Position numbers and translations under genes: made by a program. Positions 47,161-54,448 of a stretch of 64,000 bases of DNA are shown piece by piece. The DNA lies in contig JAFGDK010000047.1 of the NCBI GenBank assembly GCA_016932165.1, positions 1 through 64,000 on the forward strand, in the 5' to 3' direction. Within the stretch, counting starts at the first letter, position 1. Each line of letters opens with the position of its first letter. The notes under the pieces are model-generated. The model searched no databases. It was not told where the DNA came from and worked only from the letters and a program-made list of their open reading frames with translations. Source of the DNA: Anaerolineales bacterium (lineage in GTDB: Bacteria; Chloroflexota; Anaerolineae; Anaerolineales; UBA11579).

Positions 47161-48479
47161 GCACGATGATGGGACTGATTGACGAGCTGTGGTACTTGGC
47201 GCGCGAGCTGGTCTCAGATGAATATGACCAGGCGCTGCAACGGCTGGCAGAAGAAGCGCCGATGACGATCCACAAATACCCCTCCGGGATGCCGGCCTGG
47301 ACGTGGACTGTGCCGGAGAAATGGACTTGCCACGAAGCTTATCTGGAGACACTCGACGGGCGCCGAATGATCGACCGGGCCGATCATCCCTTGCACGTGG
47401 TTTCCTATTCGCTGCCCTTTGAGGGTGTGGTGGGGCGGGAAGAACTGCTGGAGCATCTGCATGTTCACCCATATGATCCCGACCTGATCCCCTTTGTTTT
47501 TAAGTATTACCAGCGTGAGTGGGGCCTGTGCCTGACGCAGAAACAGCGCGGCGCCCTGGACGAAGACCAATACCGGGTGGTGATCCGCACCAGCTTTGAG
47601 CCGGGCACCCTCAAGGTGGGAGAAGTGATCGTGCCAGGCGAGGTGGAAGACAGCTTCATACTGGCCGCCCATTTGTGCCACCCGGCGCAGGTCAATGACG
47701 ACCTCAGCGGCGTGGTCGTTGGGCTGGATGTGATGCGCCGCCTGCTGGAGAGGAAAAAGCCGCATTACACCTACCGGTTTTTGATCCTGCCGGAAACGAT
47801 CGGCTCGGTTGCTTATCTCAGCCAGCACGAAGACCTGATCCCGAAGATGGTGGGCGGGCTGTTCCTGGAAATGTTGGGCAACGATTCCGGTCTGGCGCTG
47901 CAGCAGTCCTTTATGCCGGAGAGCCAGTCCGACCAGGCGCTGACCGCCGCCTTGCGAGGCGTGGATCCGCAGGGGTTCGTCGGCCCATACCGTACGATTA
48001 TCAACAACGACGAACGTCAGTTCAACGCCCCAGGGGTGCGCGTGCCGATGCTCTCCCTCTCGCGGGTTGAACATCCGCAGTTGCTCGAGTCGATGTACCG
48101 CCCTTACCCGGAATACCACTCCAGCGCCGATACCCCAGCGATTGTCTCCCAGGCGCGGCTGGAGGCTGCCCGGGATACCGTGCTGGCGATGGTTTTGGCC
48201 TTTGATCAGAATGCGTATGTGGTCAATCACTTCAAAGGCGAGGTGTTCGCCTCAGGGTATGGCATCTGGATCGATTACCGCGATAACCCGGAGGGCCACC
48301 GCAGCCTGTTCCAGATCATGGAGCGCTGCGACGGCACCCACACCGTGGCCGAGATCGCTAACCAGCTGGGAATCCCCTTCCAGGCAGTCTGGGAGATCAT
48401 TGCCCAATTCTCAGAGAAAGACCTGGTCAGCTTAAGCCGTACCCGGCAGCCGACTGATCCACACACGAGGAAACTGTGA
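47157..48479 (+). CDS. DUF4910/aminopeptidase-like zinc protein
   Basis: A 440-residue protein of the DUF4910/DUF2172 type, related to M28 aminopeptidases. Possible zinc ligands are in AAHLCHPAQVNDDLSG (His, Asp), LPETIGSVAYLS (Glu), and YPEYHSSADTP (His). Residues about 385-435 form a winged helix (HTVAEIANQLGIPFQAVW). Such proteins recur in glycan loci next to NeuB-type genes. Its closeness to an amino acid:carrier ligase suggests it might hydrolyse aminoacyl or peptide bonds on the sugar, which would trim or proofread. It overlaps both neighbours by four bases. Confidence 0.82.
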   Translation: MSTMMGLIDELWYLARELVSDEYDQALQRLAEEAPMTIHKYPSGMPAWTWTVPEKWTCHEAYLETLDGRRMIDRADHPLHVVSYSLPFEGVVGREELLEHLHVHPYDPDLIPFVFKYYQREWGLCLTQKQRGALDEDQYRVVIRTSFEPGTLKVGEVIVPGEVEDSFILAAHLCHPAQVNDDLSGVVVGLDVMRRLLERKKPHYTYRFLILPETIGSVAYLSQHEDLIPKMVGGLFLEMLGNDSGLALQQSFMPESQSDQALTAALRGVDPQGFVGPYRTIINNDERQFNAPGVRVPMLSLSRVEHPQLLESMYRPYPEYHSSADTPAIVSQARLEAARDTVLAMVLAFDQNAYVVNHFKGEVFASGYGIWIDYRDNPEGHRSLFQIMERCDGTHTVAEIANQLGIPFQAVWEIIAQFSEKDLVSLSRTRQPTDPHTRKL

Positions 48480-49327
48480 AGAAGCCGATCAAAGACACCG
48501 CCCGGATTGTGCGCTGGCGGCTGCGCCGGATGACCGACCGCCAGGCTGACCTGCGGGTTGATTTGCCTGCCCTTTTCGCTAATTCTTTCCCCAAGTCGGG
48601 CACCCATTTGCTCACCCAGGTGTTAGCCGGATTCACCCGGCTAGGCCCGTTCATCGACACCCGTCTGCCGGCAATCACGATGTTCAAGGGGCGCACCGGC
48701 GCGGCATTTTCAATGAAGACCCTGCTCCGCCAGATCAACCGGCTGGGTCCGGGAGATATCGGCTACGGCCACCTGCACGCCGATCCGCTGATTGTTGAGG
48801 CCTTGTGCAGACCGGGGATGGCAGCGTACTTCATCTTGCGAGACCCGCGCGATGTGGTTGTCTCGCATGCCTATTATGTCACTGGGGGGAATGCCAAACA
48901 TTCCCTGCGCGGCTACTATAACCAGCTGGAGAGTTACGAGGAACGGCTTAAGATCAGCATCACCGGCCTGCAGCTGGGGGAAATCTACTTCCCTGATGTG
49001 ACCGATAGATTTGAGCCATATCTTGGCTGGTTTAACCGTCCAGAGATCCTCACCCTGCACTTTGAGGATTTTCTCACCCGGCGAGAAGAAAGCCTCCACC
49101 GGGTGCTGGATCATGCCATTGCCCGCGGCTTTGCCTATCATGGGGATCGGGATGAAGCCGTTGAGAAGTTGGCTGCTGTGATAGACCCCAATAGTTCTCC
49201 CACTTTCCGCAGTGGAAAAGCAGGCGGATGGCAGGATAAATTTACCCAGGAACACATCGATCTCTTCAAAAAAATCGCCGGCGACCTGTTGATCCGTCTG
49301 GGCTACGAACAGGATCTGGACTGGTGA
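48476..49327 (+). CDS. Sulfotransferase 3 (PAPS-dependent)
   Basis: The 5'-phosphosulfate loop is LFANSFPKSGTHLLTQVLAG and the 3'-phosphate segment is FILRDPRDVVVSHAYYVTG. It ends WQDKFTQEHIDLFKKIAGDL, typical of sulfotransferase C-termini. Length 283. GTG 48476 overlaps the peptidase-like gene stop. The catalytic residues look complete. Confidence 0.9.
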   Translation: MKKPIKDTARIVRWRLRRMTDRQADLRVDLPALFANSFPKSGTHLLTQVLAGFTRLGPFIDTRLPAITMFKGRTGAAFSMKTLLRQINRLGPGDIGYGHLHADPLIVEALCRPGMAAYFILRDPRDVVVSHAYYVTGGNAKHSLRGYYNQLESYEERLKISITGLQLGEIYFPDVTDRFEPYLGWFNRPEILTLHFEDFLTRREESLHRVLDHAIARGFAYHGDRDEAVEKLAAVIDPNSSPTFRSGKAGGWQDKFTQEHIDLFKKIAGDLLIRLGYEQDLDW

Positions 49328-50268
49328 TGGAGAAACCGCGCTCCTGCTCGGTGGTCATCCGTGCTTTCAACGAGGCCGATCATATCGGCAGGCTGCTGAA
49401 CGGCATCCGGCAGCAGTCCCTGCCGGTGGTGGAGGTCATCCTGGTGGATTCGGGCTCCACCGACAGCACCGTGCAGATTGCCAGGGAATTTGGAGTTAAG
49501 CTGGTCAATATCAGGCCAAAGGAGTTCTCCTTTGGCCGCTCGCTGAACCGGGGGATTGCTGCTGCTTCGCACGATTTCATCGCCATGATCAGTGCCCATT
49601 GCTACCCAGTCTACTCCGACTGGCTGGAAAAACTGATCGAACCGCTGGCAGACCCCGGGGTTGCGATCAGCTATGGCAAACAGCGCGGCGGCGAAACCAA
49701 CCAGTATTCCGAACACCAGTGGTTCAAGCAGTACTTCCCGGACTATTCCCTCCCCAGCCAGGGGCACGCATACTGCCATAACGCCAATGCCGCCATCCGC
49801 AAGAGCTTGTGGGAGCAGCACCCTTATAATGAGCAGCTTACCGGTCTGGAAGACCTCGGCTGGGGCAGCTGGGCCTTCGAGCAGGGATACAAGATTGCCT
49901 ACTCCGCTGAGGCAGAGATCATCCACCTGCATGATGAAAAACCGGCCCAGGTGTATAACCGTTACCGCCGGGAAGCGATCGCCATGAAGCAGATATTGCC
50001 GGAGAGCACCTTCAGCCTGTGGAACTTCTTCCGGCTGGCATCCAGCACGGTGTCCTCCGATCTGCTCCAGGCCCGGCGGGACGGTGTGCTGGGAAATCAT
50101 TGGGCCAGCATCTTCTGGTTCCGGATTTTGCAATACTGGGGCACCTACCGCGGCTACCGCCACTCCGGGGATGTCGATTTTACGATGATCCAGCAGTTCT
50201 ATTATCCGCCGGGGATCTTATCGGAGAAGAAACCGGCAGAACGGAATGTGGAGCGGATTGACTATTAA
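49327..50268 (+). CDS. GT2 glycosyltransferase (rhamnosyltransferase-like)
   Basis: The start SVVIRAFNEADHIGRLLNGI and VDSGSTDSTVQIAREFG are typical of GT2, followed by FSFGRSLNRGI, the DxD-like region MISAHCYPVY and NANAAIRKSLWEQHPYNEQL. These resemble rhamnosyltransferase RfbF-type enzymes. The ATG at 49327 and a GTG three bases earlier are both possible. After it comes a 209-base gap (50269-50477) with no gene and only weak promoter-like elements. Confidence 0.87.
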   Translation: MEKPRSCSVVIRAFNEADHIGRLLNGIRQQSLPVVEVILVDSGSTDSTVQIAREFGVKLVNIRPKEFSFGRSLNRGIAAASHDFIAMISAHCYPVYSDWLEKLIEPLADPGVAISYGKQRGGETNQYSEHQWFKQYFPDYSLPSQGHAYCHNANAAIRKSLWEQHPYNEQLTGLEDLGWGSWAFEQGYKIAYSAEAEIIHLHDEKPAQVYNRYRREAIAMKQILPESTFSLWNFFRLASSTVSSDLLQARRDGVLGNHWASIFWFRILQYWGTYRGYRHSGDVDFTMIQQFYYPPGILSEKKPAERNVERIDY

Positions 50269-50477
50269 GCAAGTGGTTTCAATTATTGGTCAAGAAAGTC
50301 CTCAGATTGCATGCTCATCAGTCTTTCGTAGTGTTCGAAACAGCAATCACAATCCCCTCCTCCGGCTCCGCAGGGATCGGGTTGGCGGGTACTCTGACAA
50401 ACCTTAGTACGACCGTTTTGGATCATCTACATCCATATCACCCGCGGTACAATCAGGAGTGATTGAGGTAGAGCAAT

Positions 50478-51161
50478 ATGGCAGAAAATCAACCCAAAAT
50501 TGTAGCCCTGGTACCCATGCGGCATGATTCGGAGCGCGTGCCGGGCAAGAATTACCGCCTGATGGCCGGCAAGCCGATGTATGCCCATATCATCGAGACG
50601 CTGCTCTCCTGCCCGGAGATCGACCGGGTGGTGGTGGACACCGACAGCCCCACGATCATGGCGGGTCTGCGGCAGAATTACCCCGCCGTAATGGTGATCG
50701 AGCGCCCGGAGGAACTGCGCGGCGGGATGATCCCGATGAATGCGATCCTGCTGCACGATACCGCCCAGGTGGAGGCCGACTACTACCTGCAAACGCACAG
50801 CACCAACCCGCTGCTGAAGGCGGGGACGATCTCCGCGGCGATTCAGACCTTTCTGGGCCAGCGGGATAAATACGATTCACTTTTTTCAGTCACCCGCTGG
50901 CAGACCAGGCTTTACTGGGAGACTGGCGCGGCGGTCAATCACAACCCGGATGAGCTGCTGCGCACCCAGGACCTGTCACCGGTCTACGAGGAGAACTCGT
51001 GCATTTACCTGTTCACCCGCCAGAACCTGGCGCGGCGCAACCACCGGATCGGCGACGTCCCTCGGATGTTTGAGATTGATGCTGCCGAGGCGCTGGACAT
51101 CGATGAAGAACTGGATTTCACCATCGTCGATCTGCTGCTGCAGCAGCGCAGCAAAGAGTAG
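50478..51161 (+). CDS. Acylneuraminate cytidylyltransferase
   Basis: A 227-residue NeuA-like enzyme: ALVPMRHDSERVPGKNYRLM (CTP loop), VVVDTDSPTIMAGLRQNYPA, QTHSTNPLLKAGTISAAIQT. It activates a nonulosonic acid with CTP. It is the third cytidylyltransferase-type protein in the window and the only one standing alone as a bare NeuA. GAGGTAGAG precedes ATG 50478. It lies 15 bases before a 2-hydroxyacid dehydrogenase, with which it probably forms a unit. Confidence 0.9.
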   Translation: MAENQPKIVALVPMRHDSERVPGKNYRLMAGKPMYAHIIETLLSCPEIDRVVVDTDSPTIMAGLRQNYPAVMVIERPEELRGGMIPMNAILLHDTAQVEADYYLQTHSTNPLLKAGTISAAIQTFLGQRDKYDSLFSVTRWQTRLYWETGAAVNHNPDELLRTQDLSPVYEENSCIYLFTRQNLARRNHRIGDVPRMFEIDAAEALDIDEELDFTIVDLLLQQRSKE

Positions 51162-51175
51162 AAAGGATCAACTGT

Positions 51176-52153
51176 ATGACCGAAAAATTACGCGTGCTTT
51201 TCTCCGCCCCTTACATGATCCCGTCCATTGACCGCTTCCGCCCGGTGTTGGAATATTACGGATTGGAAATCATCCAAGCCTCGGTGGTAGAGCGGCTGGA
51301 AGAGGAAGAAATCTTGGTATATGCCGGGCAGTTTGACGGCACGATCTGTGGGGACGACCGCTATTCCGAGCGGGTCATCAAGGCCTGCCTGCCGCGGCTG
51401 AAAGTGATCTCTAAATGGGGCACGGGAATCGATTCGATTGATAAGGAAACCGCTGACCGCCTGAGTGTGATGGTAGTGAATACGCCGAATGCCTTTACTC
51501 TGCCGGTGGCAGACAGCGTGATGGGCTATCTGCTGGCTTTTGCCCGTCAACTTCCCTGGATGGATGCGGCGATCAAATCGGGTAGCTGGCAGAAAATACC
51601 TGGGCGATCACTCAGCGAGTGCACCCTGGGGGTGATCGGGGTTGGAAATATCGGCAAAGCGGTCATCCGCCGGGCGCGAGCATTTGGTATGGAAATCCTA
51701 GGGAACGATATCATTGAGATTCGGCCCGATTTTGTACGCGAAATGGGGGTAGAAATGACCTCGCGCGACGATCTGCTTGCCCGGGCGGATTTTGTCAGCG
51801 TGAATTGTGATCTCAACCCCACCAGCGTGCATCTGATCAATGCGGAGACACTCTCCAAAATGAAGTCCTCCGCCGTGCTGATCAACGCGGCCCGCGGCCC
51901 GATTGTAAAGGAAGCCGATCTGGTTGCCGCCCTGCAGAATGGGGAGATCGCCGGAGCAGCCTTGGATGTGTTTGAATTCGAACCGCTGCCGGCTGACAGT
52001 CCGTTGAAGCAGATGGACAATGTCATGCTGGCCCCGCACAACTCCAACTCAAGCCCGATGGCCTGGGAACGGGTGCACTGGAACACGATCCGCAATTTAC
52101 TGATCGGGCTGGGTATCCCTGTGGATGATTTCTCAAAGGACAAATTCGAATAG
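51176..52153 (+). CDS. D-2-hydroxyacid dehydrogenase
   Basis: The NAD motif is GVIGVGNIGKAVIRRARAFG. The catalytic Arg (INAARGPIVKEADL), Glu (VFEFEPLP) and His (LAPHNSNSSP) of the PGDH-like family are all present. It would reduce a 2-keto acid or oxidise a 2-hydroxy acid. Between a CMP-sugar synthetase and an SDR it may act on the nonulosonic acid or a C3 precursor, but no substrate is visible. Confidence 0.9.
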   Translation: MTEKLRVLFSAPYMIPSIDRFRPVLEYYGLEIIQASVVERLEEEEILVYAGQFDGTICGDDRYSERVIKACLPRLKVISKWGTGIDSIDKETADRLSVMVVNTPNAFTLPVADSVMGYLLAFARQLPWMDAAIKSGSWQKIPGRSLSECTLGVIGVGNIGKAVIRRARAFGMEILGNDIIEIRPDFVREMGVEMTSRDDLLARADFVSVNCDLNPTSVHLINAETLSKMKSSAVLINAARGPIVKEADLVAALQNGEIAGAALDVFEFEPLPADSPLKQMDNVMLAPHNSNSSPMAWERVHWNTIRNLLIGLGIPVDDFSKDKFE

Positions 52154-52165
52154 AGGAGCAATTGG

Positions 52166-52924
52166 ATGACTGACCAAAGAATTGTGCTGGTGACCGGCGC
52201 CAATGGCGGGATTGGGCGCGCCACTGTGCTGGAATTCGCAAAGCGGGGCTGGCTGGTGATCGGGGTGGACCGGAAGCTGCTGGATTTTGATTTCCCCGAG
52301 GATGGCCTGTTTGTGCAGACCGATATTGCCAAACCGGAGAATGTGGCCGAACTGTTCAGCCAGGTGGCACACATGTACGGACGTCTGGATGCGTTGGTCA
52401 ACAACGCCGCCATCCAGATCGCCAAACCGCTGGTCGAGACCACCCTGGAGGAATGGGACCAACTGATGGATGTCAACCTGCGGGCGATCTTCTACAGCGT
52501 TAAGCAGGCCTATCCGCTGCTGAAGAAGAGCAAAGGGGCAGTGGTGAATGTATCCTCGGTGCATGCAGTAGCCACCTCAGCAGATATCGCCAGCTATGCG
52601 GCCAGCAAGGGGGCGGTGATGGCCCTGACCCGGGCGATGGCGATCGAGTTCGCCCCGGACGATGTGCGCGTGAATGCGATCCTCCCCGGGGCAGTCGATA
52701 CCCCCATGCTGGAAGCCGGGCTTTCCCGCGGGCATGTCTCCGGCGGCACGCTGGAAGACCGCAAAGCTGAACTGGCCAGCAAGACGGTCATCGGGCGGGT
52801 GGGAAAGCCTTCGGAGATTGCCACGGCGATCGTCTTCCTGGCAGATAACGAACAATCTTCGTTCATGACCGGGCACCCCATGCTGGTGGATGGCGGGGCG
52901 ACGATCCGCCTGAGCACAGAATAA
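52166..52924 (+). CDS. Classical SDR oxidoreductase
   Basis: 252 residues with VTGANGGIGRATVLEFAKRG, LVNNAAIQIAKPLVE, NVSSVHAVATSADIASYAAS and the YxxxK pair (SYAASKGAV). The C-terminal MTGHPMLVDGGATI is standard. GGAGC precedes ATG 52166. The substrate is unknown. Neighbours suggest a sugar or sugar-acid ketone. Confidence 0.9.
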   Translation: MTDQRIVLVTGANGGIGRATVLEFAKRGWLVIGVDRKLLDFDFPEDGLFVQTDIAKPENVAELFSQVAHMYGRLDALVNNAAIQIAKPLVETTLEEWDQLMDVNLRAIFYSVKQAYPLLKKSKGAVVNVSSVHAVATSADIASYAASKGAVMALTRAMAIEFAPDDVRVNAILPGAVDTPMLEAGLSRGHVSGGTLEDRKAELASKTVIGRVGKPSEIATAIVFLADNEQSSFMTGHPMLVDGGATIRLSTE

Positions 52925-52927
52925 GAC

Positions 52928-53734
52928 ATGCGAAACGCAGCCAAACAATGGGTGCCGCAGCCCGTCTGGGATGCCGCCCGAAAGCTCTATTTTGCCGGTA
53001 AACATGCCAAAGCATGGCCCCGGGCCACGTTTCACCCCTGGCGGAGATTTTCGATCCAGCAGTTGGGGGCATATCAAGATAAGCACAAAGGCGAACGCTG
53101 CGTGATCATCGGCAACGGCCCCAGCCTGAAGCACACCGATGTCTCCAAAATCAAAGATGAATATACCTTTGGCATGAACCGGATCTACCTGGCCTTCCCT
53201 GAGTGGGGATTTGAGACCAGCTACTTCGTCTCGATCAACGACCTGGTCATCGAGCAGTGCGCCGGCGAGATCCGCGCCCTGAGGATGCCTAAGTTCCTCT
53301 CCTGGCACTCGCACCCCCACATCGCCCCCGCCGCAGACCTGATGTTCCTGTACACCACCTACTACGATCCCAAGTTCGCCACAGACGTGCGCGGCCGGCT
53401 GTGGGAGGGCGCCACGGTGACCTATGTCGCCATGCAATTGGCTTACTACATGGGCTTTGAAGAGGTAGTGCTGATCGGGGTGGACCACTCCTTCAAGCAG
53501 AAGGGCGAGCCGAACAAGACGGTTATCTCCGAGGGGGATGACGAATCACACTTTGACCCCAAATACTTCGGCAAGGGATTCCGCTGGCAGCTGCCCGACC
53601 TGGAGACCTCGGAACTGGCTTACAGGCGGGCGCGGCAGGTTTACGAGGCTGCCGGCCGCCGGATTGTGGATGCGACCGTTGGGGGCAAGTTGGATGTCTT
53701 TCCTAAAGTGGAGTTTGATAGCTACTTTGGGTGA
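52928..53734 (+). CDS. DUF115/MptE-like protein
   Basis: A 268-residue protein with the DUF115 signature CVIIGNGPSLKHTDVSKIKD, NRIYLAFPEWGFETSYFVSI and EEVVLIGVDHSFK near the middle. The same domain forms the core of Maf proteins, which transfer pseudaminic or legionaminic acid to flagellin. Since this locus makes CMP-nonulosonic acids, a transferase role is a good candidate. The annotated pterin-kinase homology (MptE) is the alternative. It begins four bases after the SDR stop and is the last gene before a 714-base gap. Confidence 0.82.
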   Translation: MRNAAKQWVPQPVWDAARKLYFAGKHAKAWPRATFHPWRRFSIQQLGAYQDKHKGERCVIIGNGPSLKHTDVSKIKDEYTFGMNRIYLAFPEWGFETSYFVSINDLVIEQCAGEIRALRMPKFLSWHSHPHIAPAADLMFLYTTYYDPKFATDVRGRLWEGATVTYVAMQLAYYMGFEEVVLIGVDHSFKQKGEPNKTVISEGDDESHFDPKYFGKGFRWQLPDLETSELAYRRARQVYEAAGRRIVDATVGGKLDVFPKVEFDSYFG

Positions 53735-53948
53735 GGACAGTGATGGATGATCTGGCACCGAGTGATTAGGGGGTTGCGGTGCGGTAAATTGTAACAAAAC
53801 CTCAGATTCAAATCCACATTACAACTCTGAGGGATGACAACCAGACAAAATAGTTTTTCAATGCGTTGAATATGGATCGAAGGATTATTTATTTTGGTTA
53901 GGCAATAATTCTTGGGATCGCCAATGTTTAAGGTGCAAGCATCTAAAA

Positions 53949-53991
53949 AGTTCCGATAGCGGAGATCGTCGGAACTCTGCCAGGTTTTTTT
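53949..53991 (+). terminator. Probable terminator behind the DUF115 gene
   Basis: AGTTCCGA (53949-53956) and TCGGAACT (53969-53976) form an 8-bp stem with a 12-base loop; after CTGCCAGG comes T7 (53985-53991). It lies 215 bases behind the stop of the DUF115 gene. The distance between stem and T-run makes it less than ideal. Confidence 0.5.
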
Positions 53992-54164
53992 GTAACAGCA
54001 ATTTACGTCTTTTTAGTTCCCATTTACTTTTTGTTAGGTTTGACTGGGCTTGAATAAACCAAAAATCTGCAGCCCAACCGGGATGTTAGCGCGCATCTGG
54101 TGGGTTGCGCGCTGACCTCTGTTTTTGGACCAGCCAGCGCGATAGTGGACGTGCTCTCAGGATA

Positions 54165-54304
54165 ACCCCATCCCGTCTGCTGCGCAGACACCCTTCCCCT
54201 TGAAAAAGGGAAGGGTAAAAACGATCTAGTGATTCATGGTAAACTAATCGTCCTCCCCTTTTTGTGAAGGGGGAGGATGCCAACATAGTCGGCAGGAGGG
54301 GGTA
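54165..54304. repeat. Non-coding palindrome-rich repeat
   Basis: Within the 714-base gap (53735-54448) three hairpins follow each other: GTCTGC-TGC-GCAGAC (54175-54189), CCCTTCCC/GGGAAGGG (54191-54215) and TCCTCCCC/GGGGAGGA (54251-54277). The composition (CCCCATCCC at one end, GGAGGGGGT at the other) resembles small intergenic repeat elements common in many bacteria. No coding frame is convincing in this gap. Confidence 0.55.
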
Positions 54305-54435
54305 TGCTCAAACCTGCGGTTTGATTCAGGAGTTTGACCTGCATCCAAACCACAGGTTAGCGACCTCCTCATTCCTCGTTGCCTCGGTGACTGATCACTA
54401 ATAAAACTATCAAACTACCAAACTACTATTTCCAT

Positions 54436-54441
54436 TATAAT
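54436..54441 (+). promoter_or_regulatory. -10 box just before ATG 54449 (leaderless start)
   Basis: A perfect TATAAT ends seven bases before ATG 54449, so transcription would begin at or next to the start codon. There is no ribosome-binding site between them. No good -35 is seen. Confidence 0.55.
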
Positions 54442-54448
54442 TCCCCCG

